From: Pseudarthrobacter oxydans
Lineage (GTDB): Bacteria; Actinomycetota; Actinomycetes; Actinomycetales; Micrococcaceae
Assembly: GCF_030812335.1 (NCBI RefSeq)
Contig: NZ_JAUSSN010000001.1
Span: 434,001 to 498,000 of the forward strand
Length of the DNA stretch: 64,000 bases
Direction of reading: 5' to 3'
A program made the position numbers and the translations under genes. The first letter of the stretch is position 1. Every line of letters begins with the position of its first letter. Shown here one piece after another: positions 8,301-16,438 of the stretch. Under the pieces are notes generated by a model. That model made no database searches, was not told the origin of the DNA, and saw only the letters and a program-made list of their open reading frames with translations.

Positions 8301-8306
8301 TAGACT
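8301..8306 (+). promoter_or_regulatory. -10 element TAGACT, leaderless start
   Basis: TAGACT is followed by 6 nt and then ATG 8313 of the HAD hydrolase, predicting a leaderless mRNA. Confidence 0.55.
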
Positions 8307-8312
8307 GGCAGT

Positions 8313-9131
8313 ATGCGGCTGGTAGCGAGTGACATTGACGGAACGATCCTCGGCCACGACGGCAAAATCAGTGATCGGACCGTCCGTGCGTTCCACGCCT
8401 GCCGGGAAGCGGGCATCGAGCTGGTGTTCGTCACGGGCCGCCCGCCGCGCTGGCTGCATCCCCTGCAGGACCGGCTGGGCCACACGGGAACCGTGATCTG
8501 CTCTAACGGTGCCGTGGTCTGGGACCTCGAAGCGGACCGCCTTGTTTCCGCTCGGGGCCTGCAGCTCGACGCCGTCTTCGAGACGCGCCGCATCATCCAG
8601 CGGCTGCGCCCCTCCGCGCTCTTTGCCGCGGAAACCCTGACCGGCTTCCACCTGGAACCGGGATTTATTGGCACCGGCTCCAACGGGCTGCTGGCCGAGG
8701 TCACGCCGGCTCCGCTGCACACGACGCTCACCGCCTCGGATTCCGTGGTGAAGTTCCTCGCCATTGTCCGGGAGGGCACGGCTGACGAGTTCCTCGCCGA
8801 AGTCACGCCGGCCGTCGCGCACTTGGCCGCCGCGACGCATTCGGCGCCGAACATCGCGCTCCTGGAACTGTCCCTGCCTGGGGTCAACAAGGCCGTCACG
8901 CTTGCCGAATACGCGGCCGCCCTGGGCATTGACTCGGCTGACGTCGTGGCGTTCGGGGACATGCCCAACGACATCGAGATGCTCCGCTGGGCCGGTGACG
9001 GCTACGCGATGGCCAGCGGTCACCCGGAGGCCATCCTGGCCGCCGGGCAGCAGGCCCCGCACTTCGACGACGACGGCGTCGCCCAGATCCTCGAGGCCAA
9101 GCTCGCAGCCCTGGGCGTCCGGCTTCCCTGA
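8313..9131 (+). CDS. Cof-type HAD-superfamily sugar-phosphate phosphatase-like hydrolase
   Basis: A 272-aa class IIB HAD phosphatase. Motif I is SDIDGTIL (residues 6-13) with nucleophile Asp and acid/base Asp, motif II is VFVTGR, motif III includes the conserved Lys of NKAVTL, and motif IV is FGDMPNDIEML. The large C2B cap occupies roughly residues 80-190. Members dephosphorylate sugar phosphates, FMN or similar metabolites; the substrate is not assignable. The gene appears leaderless. A second Cof-like phosphatase lies at 31800, and the two share only the family motifs. Confidence 0.9.
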   Translation: MRLVASDIDGTILGHDGKISDRTVRAFHACREAGIELVFVTGRPPRWLHPLQDRLGHTGTVICSNGAVVWDLEADRLVSARGLQLDAVFETRRIIQRLRPSALFAAETLTGFHLEPGFIGTGSNGLLAEVTPAPLHTTLTASDSVVKFLAIVREGTADEFLAEVTPAVAHLAAATHSAPNIALLELSLPGVNKAVTLAEYAAALGIDSADVVAFGDMPNDIEMLRWAGDGYAMASGHPEAILAAGQQAPHFDDDGVAQILEAKLAALGVRLP

Positions 9132-9179
9132 CCCGGCGTCCGGGATCCGGTTTCCCTGACCCGGCGCCCCTGACCCGGC
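9119..9179 (+). repeat. 28-bp-period direct repeat across the HAD gene stop codon
   Basis: CCGGCTTCCCTGACCCGGCG (9119-9138) recurs at 9147-9166 with one change, and a partial third unit CCCTGACCCGGC follows (9168-9179). The unit contains the TGA stop of the HAD gene, so the stop codon region appears to have been tandemly duplicated. Confidence 0.6.
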
Positions 9180-9280
9180 CGGCGCAGACACCGTATTCCC
9201 AGCTGGCGGTCAACTGGCGTTCACCTTGGCGTCCTACGCTGGCATCTCACGACGGATCAGCTGACTGACGGTGGGACATC

Positions 9281-9529
9281 ATGGCCAGGTACCGCACGAA
9301 GAACATGGACGACACGCCCCTGCGCCCGGCGGCGCCGGACGCGCACTGGAAGAGCCTGCAGCAGGGCGACCGCGTCAGTGTCCGGCTGGCGCCCGGCTAC
9401 GAAACGGGAGGCCGGGTGGACGCCGTCACGGCGGACCGCACCGCCGTCTGGGTGGACCTCGACGGAGGCCGGGGCCGCACGCTCCTGCACTGCAGCGACG
9501 GCGTGGAGATCCTCCCGCACGCCAACTGA
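9281..9529 (+). CDS. Small hypothetical protein, 82 aa
   Basis: I do not recognise a family. The protein is hydrophilic. Its second half (GDRVSVRLAPGYETGGRVDAVTADRTAVWVDL, described in parts: GDRVSVRL, GGRVDAV, AVWVDLDGG) alternates strands in a way that resembles a small beta-barrel such as SH3- or KOW-like folds. A GGTGGGA-type ribosome site lies 4-10 nt before ATG 9281, and TACGCT (9234-9239) could be its -10. Codon use matches its neighbours, and the frame is open from a plausible start, so it is probably a real gene. Confidence 0.6.
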   Translation: MARYRTKNMDDTPLRPAAPDAHWKSLQQGDRVSVRLAPGYETGGRVDAVTADRTAVWVDLDGGRGRTLLHCSDGVEILPHAN

Positions 9530-9577
9530 TCCACCCCCGCCAAGCCAGCCCGCCGACTGGATTGCGCAGGGCTCCGC

Positions 9578-9583
9578 TAGGCT
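9578..9583 (+). promoter_or_regulatory. -10 element TAGGCT, leaderless GTG start
   Basis: TAGGCT is followed by 6 nt and then GTG 9590. It supports GTG as the translation start of the phosphodiesterase. Confidence 0.55.
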
Positions 9584-9589
9584 TCAGGA

Positions 9590-10390
9590 GTGAGCAGCCC
9601 GCACCCGTTCTTTGCCTCCGGTGACGGTCCGGGACGTCCCGTGGCCATGGCGCACCGCGGCTTCTCCCGGGACGGCCTGGAGAACTCTATGGCAGCGTTC
9701 CGCGCCGCCGTCGAACTGGGCTTCCGGCACCTGGAGACGGACGTGCACACCACGGCCGACGGCGTGTTGCTGCTGTTCCACGACGAAACCCTGGACCGGA
9801 TCACAGACGCCCACGGCCGGATCTCGGAACTCCCGGCCGAGACCGTGGCGCGGGCGAGGATCGGCGGCGCGGAGCCCATCCCGCTCTTTGAGGAACTCGC
9901 CACGGCCTTCCCGGACGTCCGGTTCAACCTCGACGTCAAGGACTGGAACTCGGTGGACACCCTGGCCGCGGCGATCGAACGGTTCGGCCTACACGACCGC
10001 GTGCTGATCGCCAGCTTCTCGGACCGCCGGCGCCGGGCCGTGCTAAAGCAGCTGAGCCGGCCCGCCGCGAGCTCGGCCGGCATCCTCTCCAGCGCCCTCT
10101 TCGTCCTGCTCGGACCCGTGCTCCCGGCGCCCCTGCTGCGCCTCACGGCCGGACGTGCGCTGCGCGGCGTCGACGCCCTGCAAGTTCCGGTCCGCTACGG
10201 TGCCGTGACAGTCGTGACCCCCGGCTTCGTCCGGCGCGCCCACCGGCACGGTCTGCAGGTGCATGTCTGGACCGTCAATGACGCCACGGAGATGCACCGG
10301 CTGCTGGACCTCGGCGTGGACGGGATCGTCACCGACCGGGCTGACCTGCTCAAAGAAGTCCTGCAGGAACGCGGCGGCTGGAGCGGCTGA
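9590..10390 (+). CDS. Glycerophosphodiester phosphodiesterase
   Basis: A 266-aa GDPD-family enzyme that hydrolyses glycerophosphodiesters to glycerol 3-phosphate and an alcohol. Catalytic motifs are AHRGFSRDGLENS (His-Arg and Glu-Asn), LETDVHTTADG (metal-binding Glu and Asp) and FHDETLDRIT (general-acid His). The C-terminal VWTVND and GVDGIVTDR segments are also typical. There is no signal peptide, so it is cytoplasmic. A hydrophobic stretch around residues 165-185 is somewhat unusual. The start is GTG with a -10 element 6 nt upstream. It is convergent with the NAD(P)HX dehydratase gene. Confidence 0.93.
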   Translation: MSSPHPFFASGDGPGRPVAMAHRGFSRDGLENSMAAFRAAVELGFRHLETDVHTTADGVLLLFHDETLDRITDAHGRISELPAETVARARIGGAEPIPLFEELATAFPDVRFNLDVKDWNSVDTLAAAIERFGLHDRVLIASFSDRRRRAVLKQLSRPAASSAGILSSALFVLLGPVLPAPLLRLTAGRALRGVDALQVPVRYGAVTVVTPGFVRRAHRHGLQVHVWTVNDATEMHRLLDLGVDGIVTDRADLLKEVLQERGGWSG

Positions 10391-10407
10391 GCCCCGGACA
10401 GGCCGGG

Positions 10408-11427
10408 TCAGGAGCCGAGCTCCATCATCAGCGGCGGCAGTTCGTCCGTGAGTTCGCGGGCGAGGTAGCCGAGACCGCCCAGCCGGCTCGCGAGCCGGTC
10501 GCCAGCCGCCGCATGCAGATGGGTGCCCCAGCAGGCGGCCTGCGCGTCCGTGGTTCCCCGCGCCCGCAGCCCGGCAATGGTCCCCGACAGCACATCGCCG
10601 GAGCCCGAGGTGCCCAGGCCGCTGTGTCCGGTGGTGATCTCCCACAGCGAGGCCCGGGCCCCGCCGCCCTCGGCACCGCCGGCCTCAGCCCCGCCGCCCT
10701 CGGCACCGCCGGCCTCAGCCCCGCCGCCCTTAGCGCCGTCGGCCCGGCGGGCTGCCCCCACCGGCCGCGCGATCACACCCTGGCAGCTCACCACTGCGCC
10801 GTACTTCTCCGCGAGCTCCGGCACGTCCCGGGCGAGGTGCCCGGCGTCGTGCCCCAGAAGGATGCCCGCCTCGGTGACATTCGGGGTCAGGATTAGCCGG
10901 CCCGCCCAGGGGCCCAGCTCCCCGGCCAGCTCGGGCAGGCTGCCCAGGGCGAAGGCGTCGAGGATGATGGCCGGCGGCCGCTTCCCCGCCGGCACCTTGA
11001 GGAGGGCGCGGAGCAAGGCGGTGGCCTCGTCCTTGTCGTCCAGGCCCGGGCCGATCAGCACCGCGTCCGCGGCTTCGACCGGTGCGGCGAGGACGGCGGC
11101 TGCCGACGAGCCCTTGACCGTGCCCGACGCGGTTTCAGGCAGCCGGAGCACGCCCGCCTCCGGCAGCGCCACCGCGAGGGGCACGGCCACGGATTCCGCC
11201 ACGGCCAGGGTGAGCCGGCCGGCGCCGGAGCGCAGCGCGGCCACCCCGGCGAGCAGCACCGCGCCGGGCGTCATCCGCGCCCCGCCGATCACCAGCACCG
11301 ATCCGCGGTCGTCCTTGCCGGAGCCCCCGCCGGGCAACGGCCAGGCCCGCAGCAGGGTCGGCGTCACGGACTCAGGGCGGGCCGGCCCCTGCCCGCTCCC
11401 CGGGGCCGCCTTAACGTGGGTGGACAT
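10408..11427 (-). CDS. nnrD: ADP-dependent NAD(P)H-hydrate dehydratase
   Basis: A 339-aa repair enzyme that dehydrates damaged NAD(P)HX back to NAD(P)H using ADP or ATP. It is a ribokinase-like CARKD/YjeF C-terminal domain protein with RGSVLVIGGARMTPGAVLLA near the start, VLIGPGLDD, LILTPNVTEAGILLGHD and the GTSGSGDVLSG nucleotide/catalytic loop near the end. No epimerase (YjeF N) domain is fused. The start is set at ATG 11427 because GGAG lies 6 nt upstream; ATG 11433 and 11442 are alternatives. A glycine/alanine-rich loop, encoded by a 30-bp tandem repeat, interrupts the domain before the GSGD loop. It overlaps the upstream phosphatase gene by 17 bp. Confidence 0.88.
   Translation of the reverse strand: MSTHVKAAPGSGQGPARPESVTPTLLRAWPLPGGGSGKDDRGSVLVIGGARMTPGAVLLAGVAALRSGAGRLTLAVAESVAVPLAVALPEAGVLRLPETASGTVKGSSAAAVLAAPVEAADAVLIGPGLDDKDEATALLRALLKVPAGKRPPAIILDAFALGSLPELAGELGPWAGRLILTPNVTEAGILLGHDAGHLARDVPELAEKYGAVVSCQGVIARPVGAARRADGAKGGGAEAGGAEGGGAEAGGAEGGGARASLWEITTGHSGLGTSGSGDVLSGTIAGLRARGTTDAQAACWGTHLHAAAGDRLASRLGGLGYLARELTDELPPLMMELGS
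10661..10735 (-). repeat. 30-bp in-frame tandem repeat in nnrD
   Basis: Two identical 30-bp units (10661-10690 and 10691-10720) are followed by half a unit (10721-10735). They encode decapeptide repeats rich in Gly, Ala and Glu (GGGAEAGGAE type). Because the repeat is a multiple of three, copy changes would not break the frame. Confidence 0.85.
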
Positions 11428-12190
11428 TGGCATCTCCGGCATGTTCGGTCACGGGGACTCCCTCGCTCATCAGGTGGTCTGCCATGTTGAAGCTCTCCAG
11501 CTGCCACGCGCCCGTGCCGCCGGGCCGGACGAAACGGCTCACGGAGGCATTGAGGATGGCGGTCGTGGCAGCGATGTCCAGCAGTTCGCGCTCCGTCAGC
11601 CCTTCCAGGATGTAGCGGATCAGCAGGATGACGGCGTCGTGGCAGACCAGCAGCACCCGCTGGCCGGGGTACAGCCGGTCCATGTCGGCCAGCAGGGAGC
11701 GCAGGCGGAGGACGACGTCGGCCCACGATTCCCCGCCGGGCGGGCGGTAGTAGAACTTGCCCAGCCAGCGCCGCCGCTCCGCCTCCTGGGGGAGCCGGGC
11801 CTCCACACCGGCGGAAGTGAGCATGTCCAGGATGCCGAGCTCACGGTCACGCAGCCGCTCGTCCAGCAGGACCGGCGTCTGCCAGCCTGCGGTGTGCACG
11901 GCCAGTTCCGCCGTCTGCCGCGCCCGGAGATACGGGGAGGACCACACCGCGGCCCGCCCGTCAGCCGGGACCCCGGCGAGCAGGCTGCCCAGGGCCAGGG
12001 CCTGCTCGTGCCCGGTCCCGGACAGCTCCACGTCCGCGTCACGCGCGGGAACATTGATGACGTGCGCACCGGACTGGTGCGCCAGCGTGGCGGCGACGTT
12101 TCCTTGGCTCTCGCCGTGCCGGACGAGCAGAAGCTCGGCCATGCCTGGCGGGCCGGTCATGCGCTGGCGGGTCGTTCCGTTCTCGTTCAC
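11411..12190 (-). CDS. Histidine phosphatase family (phosphoglycerate mutase-like) protein
   Basis: A 259-aa branch-1 histidine phosphatase. The phospho-acceptor motif is LLVRHGESQGN, the second arginine lies in SSPYLRARQTAE, and the second catalytic His is in VLLVCHDAVI. Such proteins include phosphoglycerate mutases and broad phosphatases; the substrate is unknown. The GTG start at 12190 is supported by a purine-rich AGGGGG about 5 nt upstream; Met11 or Met17 are possible shorter starts. Its 3' end overlaps nnrD, so the two are translationally coupled on the minus strand. Confidence 0.88.
   Translation of the reverse strand: MNENGTTRQRMTGPPGMAELLLVRHGESQGNVAATLAHQSGAHVINVPARDADVELSGTGHEQALALGSLLAGVPADGRAAVWSSPYLRARQTAELAVHTAGWQTPVLLDERLRDRELGILDMLTSAGVEARLPQEAERRRWLGKFYYRPPGGESWADVVLRLRSLLADMDRLYPGQRVLLVCHDAVILLIRYILEGLTERELLDIAATTAILNASVSRFVRPGGTGAWQLESFNMADHLMSEGVPVTEHAGDANVHPR
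11434..11437 (-). promoter_or_regulatory. RBS deciding the nnrD start
   Basis: GGAG is separated by 6 nt from ATG 11427 on the minus strand. The two in-frame ATGs further upstream have no comparable site. Confidence 0.6.
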
Positions 12191-12291
12191 CGCTACCCCC
12201 TCGGTCCGGGCCGATTCTGTGTGGCTGCCACGTTACTACCGGCGCAGTCGCCTGTCGCCGGTGTCCGACGCCGGTCCCGGCCGGGGACTGG

Positions 12292-12297
12292 CAGGAT
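12292..12297 (+). promoter_or_regulatory. -10-like CAGGAT, probable leaderless start
   Basis: CAGGAT lies exactly 6 nt before ATG 12304 of glycerate kinase, in the same arrangement as the TAGNCT elements elsewhere. Confidence 0.4.
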
Positions 12298-12303
12298 GGA
12301 CCC

Positions 12304-13428
12304 ATGCGCATTCTGATCGCCCCGGACAAATTCAAGGGCTCCCTTACCGCCGCCGAAGCCGCCGCCGCCATCGCCGAAGGGGCCCTGCGCGTCTATCCCG
12401 ACGCCGAGGCCATCCAGTTTCCCGTGGCCGACGGCGGCGAAGGAACCCTCGAGGCGGCCGTTGCCGCCGGATATGAGGAGCGGGTGAACGCGGTGGTGGG
12501 CCCGATCCTGGCGCCGGTGGGCGCCGCCTGGGCGATCCGGAAGGACGCCTTCGGCGGGGCGACCGCCGTGATCGAGACCGCGCAGGCCTCCGGGCTGGCG
12601 CACATGGAACCCACCCCCGCCAACGCCCTGCGCGCGCACAGCTACGGCTGCGGCCAGCTGATCGCCGCCGCCCTCGACGCCGGCGCGACGGAGATCGTGC
12701 TGGGCCTGGGCGGTTCGGCCATGAGCGACGGCGGCAGCGGCGCCCTGCGCGCGCTGGGCCTCAAACCGCTCGACGCCGCGGGAAGTGTGGTGCCGCTGGG
12801 CGGCGGCTCGCTCGCCGAGGTGGCACGGCTCGACGTCAGCGGCCTCGACCCGCGGCTGGGCTCGGTGACGTTCCGGATAGCCGTCGATGTGCAGAACCCG
12901 CTCGTGGGCGGCGACGGCGCCGCCCACGTGTTCGGTCCGCAGAAGGGCGCCGACGAGGACGCCGTGGAACTGCTCGACGCCGGGCTCCGCAACTGGGCCT
13001 CGGTGCTGCGCCAAACCACCGGCCGGGACGTCAACGTCCCCGGGGCCGGTGCGGCCGGCGGCTTCCCGGCGTCGTTCCTGGCCTTCAGCAACGCGGCGCT
13101 GGAAGGCGGCTTCGAGCTGGTGGCCGGACTGACCGGACTCGCCGACAAACTCGCGCAGGCGGATCTCGTGATCACGGGTGAGGGCTCGCTGGATTCGCAG
13201 TCGCTGACCGGCAAGGCGCCGATTGCCCTCGCCGACGCCGCCCAGAGCCTCGGAATTCCCGTGATTGTGGTCGCGGGACGGATCCTGGTCACCCCGGAGG
13301 ACCTCGCCCGGCACGGTGTGGTGGCCGCGGCGCAGCTGCTGGACCTGGCCGGGAGCCCGGAGGACGCCGTCGCCAACGCCGCCAAGTACCTCGCCTGGGC
13401 CACTAGCCAGGTGCTCGAGGGCGCCTGA
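12304..13428 (+). CDS. Glycerate kinase (GlxK/GarK family)
   Basis: A 374-aa kinase of the glycerate kinase type-1 family, phosphorylating D-glycerate with ATP (usually to 2-phosphoglycerate) in glyoxylate or sugar-acid catabolism. Hallmarks are APDKFKGSLTA at the N-terminus, ADGGEGTLEA, LGLGGSAMSDGGSG, and GAGAAGGFP followed by ITGEGSLDSQSLTGK at the C-terminus. Length is normal. It stands alone without glyoxylate carboligase or tartronate reductase genes, so its physiological pathway cannot be told from context. Confidence 0.95.
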   Translation: MRILIAPDKFKGSLTAAEAAAAIAEGALRVYPDAEAIQFPVADGGEGTLEAAVAAGYEERVNAVVGPILAPVGAAWAIRKDAFGGATAVIETAQASGLAHMEPTPANALRAHSYGCGQLIAAALDAGATEIVLGLGGSAMSDGGSGALRALGLKPLDAAGSVVPLGGGSLAEVARLDVSGLDPRLGSVTFRIAVDVQNPLVGGDGAAHVFGPQKGADEDAVELLDAGLRNWASVLRQTTGRDVNVPGAGAAGGFPASFLAFSNAALEGGFELVAGLTGLADKLAQADLVITGEGSLDSQSLTGKAPIALADAAQSLGIPVIVVAGRILVTPEDLARHGVVAAAQLLDLAGSPEDAVANAAKYLAWATSQVLEGA

Positions 13429-13462
13429 GCGCCCATGCGCCCGCCTTTCGGGCGCCCGTCTC

Positions 13463-14173
13463 TCAGGCGCCCGTCTCGTAGTGCGGCTCCGCGACGGGTT
13501 TGGATTCGGGGGAGCCCCGCTCGCGCAGGTACACCGAGGCGCCGACTAGGACGGCGACGGCCAGGAACTCACTCTGCCAGTTCTGGAACGACTCGAACCA
13601 GAAGCGGCTCGTGGCCAGGTACGCCAGGACGGTTACGGGCGGCTGTCCGTGGCTCTGCTGCTCGGAACTGTATTCCTCGCTGCCGCCGACGGCGTGGAGG
13701 GCGAAGGATGCCAGGAACAGCAGCAGGAACATGATCGACAGGGAGTGTTCATAAAGCTTGAGGACCCAGCCTCCGCGCCGCACCGGCCACGGGGTTGCGG
13801 CCTTCAGGGGCGCGTCCCGCGGGTCCTCGTCCTGCGCGGCAGCCCGGTCCACCGGTTTGGACTCCGAGGATCCTTTCTGGAAAAGGAACACCGTCAGGAT
13901 CACGTACATGCCCATCTGCAGGAACTCGGACTCCCAGTTCTCAAAGGTCGCCTCAAGGAACGCCCCGGTGCCGAGGTACTCCAGCGCCGTCACGCCCGGC
14001 CCGCCGTGGACCAACTGGTCCTCGCTGTACTCGGCGGCTCCGCTGATGACCATGCCGCCGAAGAACACCAGGAACAGGCCGATATTCGCCAGCAGCAGGC
14101 CGTGGTCCTTCACCCACCCGCTCACGGTCCGTTCCGGCCGTATGCTGTGCTGGTGGCGTGCGGGGCCGGCCAT
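13463..14173 (-). CDS. DUF6766-type membrane protein with internal duplication
   Basis: A 236-aa membrane protein with about four hydrophobic helices; it resembles the uncharacterised DUF6766 family. The two halves are clearly repeats: each has one helix, then EYS..Q..HG....T.L.YL.T, a F..F.NW.SEFL motif, a second helix and a GS.ESKPV tail (first tail near residue 105, second near 225). The ATG lies 1 nt after the stop of the DUF6328 gene, so the two form an operon. Neighbouring general-stress-type genes hint at an envelope or stress role, but function is unknown. Confidence 0.78.
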   Translation of the reverse strand: MAGPARHQHSIRPERTVSGWVKDHGLLLANIGLFLVFFGGMVISGAAEYSEDQLVHGGPGVTALEYLGTGAFLEATFENWESEFLQMGMYVILTVFLFQKGSSESKPVDRAAAQDEDPRDAPLKAATPWPVRRGGWVLKLYEHSLSIMFLLLFLASFALHAVGGSEEYSSEQQSHGQPPVTVLAYLATSRFWFESFQNWQSEFLAVAVLVGASVYLRERGSPESKPVAEPHYETGA

Positions 14174-14174
14174 C

Positions 14175-14717
14175 TCAGTTCTCTTTTTCGGCCTGCCGAC
14201 GGAGCCTGCTCGGCACGTAGACCAGCAGGATCAGCAGCACCGCCAGCAGTACCGCGCCGGCAGTCAGCCCCGCCGCCCGGCCCGCCGTGACGTCGAAAAC
14301 CAGTGCTGTGGTGCCGACGCTGAGCAGTCCGATGCCGGCCAGGGAAACCTTTGCGATCCGGTCCGCGCTGGACACGAGGGCGGCCCGGAGGTGCAGGCGG
14401 AACAGGCGGCGGTGCACGCTTACGGGCAGCAGGATCAGGGCTGTGGTGAGGGCGGCCAACGCCACGTTGGCCAGGTATAGGTTGGTCTGGAAGTCGTCCA
14501 GCGTCTCGAACCGCGACTGGAAGGGAAGGGTCAGCAGGAACCCGGCCAGGATCTGCACACCGGTCTGCAGCACGCGCAGCTCCTGCAGCAGTTCCATCCA
14601 GTTGCGGTCGAGTTTTTCGACGGCGGACTCGTTCCTGCTGTCCTGCAGGGACCGTCCCTGCGCGGGTTCAGTCGGGGCGGACTCTTGTGGAGCGGACGCA
14701 GACTCTGGATAGGACAC
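14175..14717 (-). CDS. DUF6328-type membrane protein
   Basis: A 180-aa protein with a charged N-terminal tail (about 1-45), a conserved segment ELLQELRVLQTGVQILAGFL, and four predicted membrane helices (about 50-70, 80-100, 115-135, 140-160). This layout fits the uncharacterised DUF6328 family of actinobacterial membrane proteins. It is the first gene of a two-gene minus-strand operon with the DUF6766 gene (1-nt gap). A sigma-70-like promoter, TTGAAT-N17-TACGTT, overlaps a palindrome upstream. No enzymatic motif is visible. Confidence 0.75.
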   Translation of the reverse strand: MSYPESASAPQESAPTEPAQGRSLQDSRNESAVEKLDRNWMELLQELRVLQTGVQILAGFLLTLPFQSRFETLDDFQTNLYLANVALAALTTALILLPVSVHRRLFRLHLRAALVSSADRIAKVSLAGIGLLSVGTTALVFDVTAGRAAGLTAGAVLLAVLLILLVYVPSRLRRQAEKEN

Positions 14718-14765
14718 TGGAACCTCCGGTGAATGAGGATCAGGCTGCGGTGGCAGTTAACACTC

Positions 14766-14797
14766 AACGTAGGCTTGAGCGTTACGAAATTCAAGCC
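14766..14797 (-). promoter_or_regulatory. Promoter with palindromic operator for DUF6328-DUF6766 operon
   Basis: On the minus strand TTGAAT (14789-14794) and TACGTT (14766-14771) are 17 bp apart. GGCTTGA (14772-14778) and TCAAGCC (14791-14797) form a perfect inverted repeat with a 12-bp spacer, occupying the -35 to -10 interval. This placement suits a repressor. Confidence 0.5.
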
Positions 14798-14931
14798 GTT
14801 ACTAAGGGTGCTGATGAGTTTCCGGGTAGGGTGGAACTGTTTACTTCGTGGGGTCAGCTTCGCAGGTCCGGGTTAGCGCCCGCGGCCCGGGGAGCAGCCC
14901 CTGGAAAACCGACACATTGGGTAGGTGGACT

Positions 14932-15831
14932 ATGAGTGATTCAACCAAACAGCAGGACCAGCCGCGCGACCCCCGCGGCGGCTACTACTCCGGGTCCTTT
15001 CCGGAGCAGGTGCAGGAACAACCGGGCCTCACCGCGCCCATGGACCCCCAGCCGGACCACGGCGAGGAGAGCTACCAGGGCAGCGGAGCCCTCGAGGGCA
15101 AGGCCGCGCTGATCACCGGCGGGGACTCGGGGATCGGCAAGGCGGTCGCCATCGCCTTCGCCCGCGAGGGGGCCGACGTCGCCATCTCCTACCTGCCGGA
15201 GGAGGAAGCAGACGCCCAGGACACCGCCGCGTGGATCCGCAAAACAGGCCGCAGGGCGCTGCTGATCGCCGGTGACGGACGCCGGGAGGATTTCGCCACC
15301 AGGATCGTGGACGACACGCTCGCCGAGTTCGGCCGCCTGGACGTCGTCGTGCTGAACGCCGCGTACCAGAAAAACCGCGACAGCTTCGAGTCCCTCGCCA
15401 CGGAGGAGTTCGACCGCGTCTTCCAGACCAACCTGTATTCACTGATCTGGACCGCGCGGGCGGCGGTGCCGCATCTGAAGGCGGGCGCGTCGATCATCAC
15501 GACGGCGTCGATCCAGGCGTTCAACCCCTCGCCCCAGCTCATTGACTACGCCATGACCAAGGCCGCCCAGGTCGCCTTCACCAAGGCGCTGGCCCAGGAG
15601 CTCGGCCCGAAGGGGATCCGCGTCAACGCCGTGGCGCCCGGCCCCATCTGGACGCCCCTGATCCCCGCGACCGAGTGGCCGGAGAAGCTCCCGTCCTTCG
15701 GGCAGGACACCCCGCTGCAGCGGGCGGGACAGCCGGCGGAACTCGCGCCGGCCTACGTGCTGCTGGCCTCCGACCAGGGCTCCTACATTTCCGGCGCGGT
15801 CCTGCCCGTCACGGGCGGCAAAGGCCTCTGA
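14932..15831 (+). CDS. SDR-family oxidoreductase, general-stress (YghA/YdaD-like) type
   Basis: A 299-aa short-chain dehydrogenase/reductase. After a roughly 50-residue hydrophilic N-terminal extension (PxxPxDxGExxYxGxGxLxGK type) the NAD(P) motif is ALITGGDSGIGKAVAIAF. NNAG is represented by LNAAYQ, and the catalytic Ser and YxxxK by TASIQ and YAMTK. The extension and GGDSGIGKA motif are typical of stress-associated SDRs such as YghA and GSP39. AGGTGG lies just before ATG 14932. The disordered-protein gene downstream may share its transcript. The substrate is unknown. Confidence 0.9.
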   Translation: MSDSTKQQDQPRDPRGGYYSGSFPEQVQEQPGLTAPMDPQPDHGEESYQGSGALEGKAALITGGDSGIGKAVAIAFAREGADVAISYLPEEEADAQDTAAWIRKTGRRALLIAGDGRREDFATRIVDDTLAEFGRLDVVVLNAAYQKNRDSFESLATEEFDRVFQTNLYSLIWTARAAVPHLKAGASIITTASIQAFNPSPQLIDYAMTKAAQVAFTKALAQELGPKGIRVNAVAPGPIWTPLIPATEWPEKLPSFGQDTPLQRAGQPAELAPAYVLLASDQGSYISGAVLPVTGGKGL

Positions 15832-15899
15832 GCCGCAGGGCATTTCCGGCTGACCCACGAAAACCACGCAGTTCACGATTCCAGCAGGGAAGGAACAGC

Positions 15900-16418
15900 A
15901 TGTCCCAGGAGAAACAGCAGGAGCCGATCGAGGAAGCCGGCGGCTACGGAACCCCCACCGCGGAGCAGGAGCTGCCCGGCGGGGACACGAAGAAGTTCGC
16001 CCAGCCCCGCGAGGAAGAAGCTTTCGACGCCGCAGGGCTCAGCCAGGACAGCCCGGACGGGGAAACCTACCCGGCCGGCGCCCCGGACCTGAGCCAGTTC
16101 GGCACCGAAGACCAAGACAGTGCAGGAGAACCCGGAGCAGGACGCTTCGGAGGAACGGAGGAACAAATGAGTTCGGAAAACGCCAGCACCACCCCCGGAT
16201 ACGATGCCGACACCTCGGAGAATTCCGAGGCAGCCTTGCCGTCCTCGGAGGCGGAGATGGACGCGACCAACACCGAAGAGCCCGACGCCGGCCGGCCGTT
16301 CTCCTCGGAGCCCGGCCAGGACGCGGCCGGCCTGCCGGACGGATCGGGAACGGACCTGCCGGATGACAAGTCCCCCAAAGACCGCGACGACGACGAGGAA
16401 GCCTTCGACGCCGGCTAA
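15900..16418 (+). CDS. Acidic, intrinsically disordered (hydrophilin-like) protein
   Basis: A 172-aa, very acidic protein rich in Glu, Asp, Gly, Ser and Pro, with no Cys, almost no hydrophobic core and no membrane segment; it is predicted to be fully disordered. The motif EEAFDAAG (about residue 39) recurs as EEAFDAG at the very C-terminus. I recognise no named family. AAGGAA lies before ATG 15900. It follows the stress-type SDR by 68 bp and precedes a strong terminator, so it may be the last gene of a stress operon. A protective, hydrophilin-like role is speculation from composition. Confidence 0.65.
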   Translation: MSQEKQQEPIEEAGGYGTPTAEQELPGGDTKKFAQPREEEAFDAAGLSQDSPDGETYPAGAPDLSQFGTEDQDSAGEPGAGRFGGTEEQMSSENASTTPGYDADTSENSEAALPSSEAEMDATNTEEPDAGRPFSSEPGQDAAGLPDGSGTDLPDDKSPKDRDDDEEAFDAG

Positions 16419-16438
16419 AGCCCGCCACCCAAGCAGCG

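Noticed and set aside
10661..10735. CRISPR-like repeat array
   Set aside because: The 30-bp units abut with no spacers and are in frame inside a coding gene.
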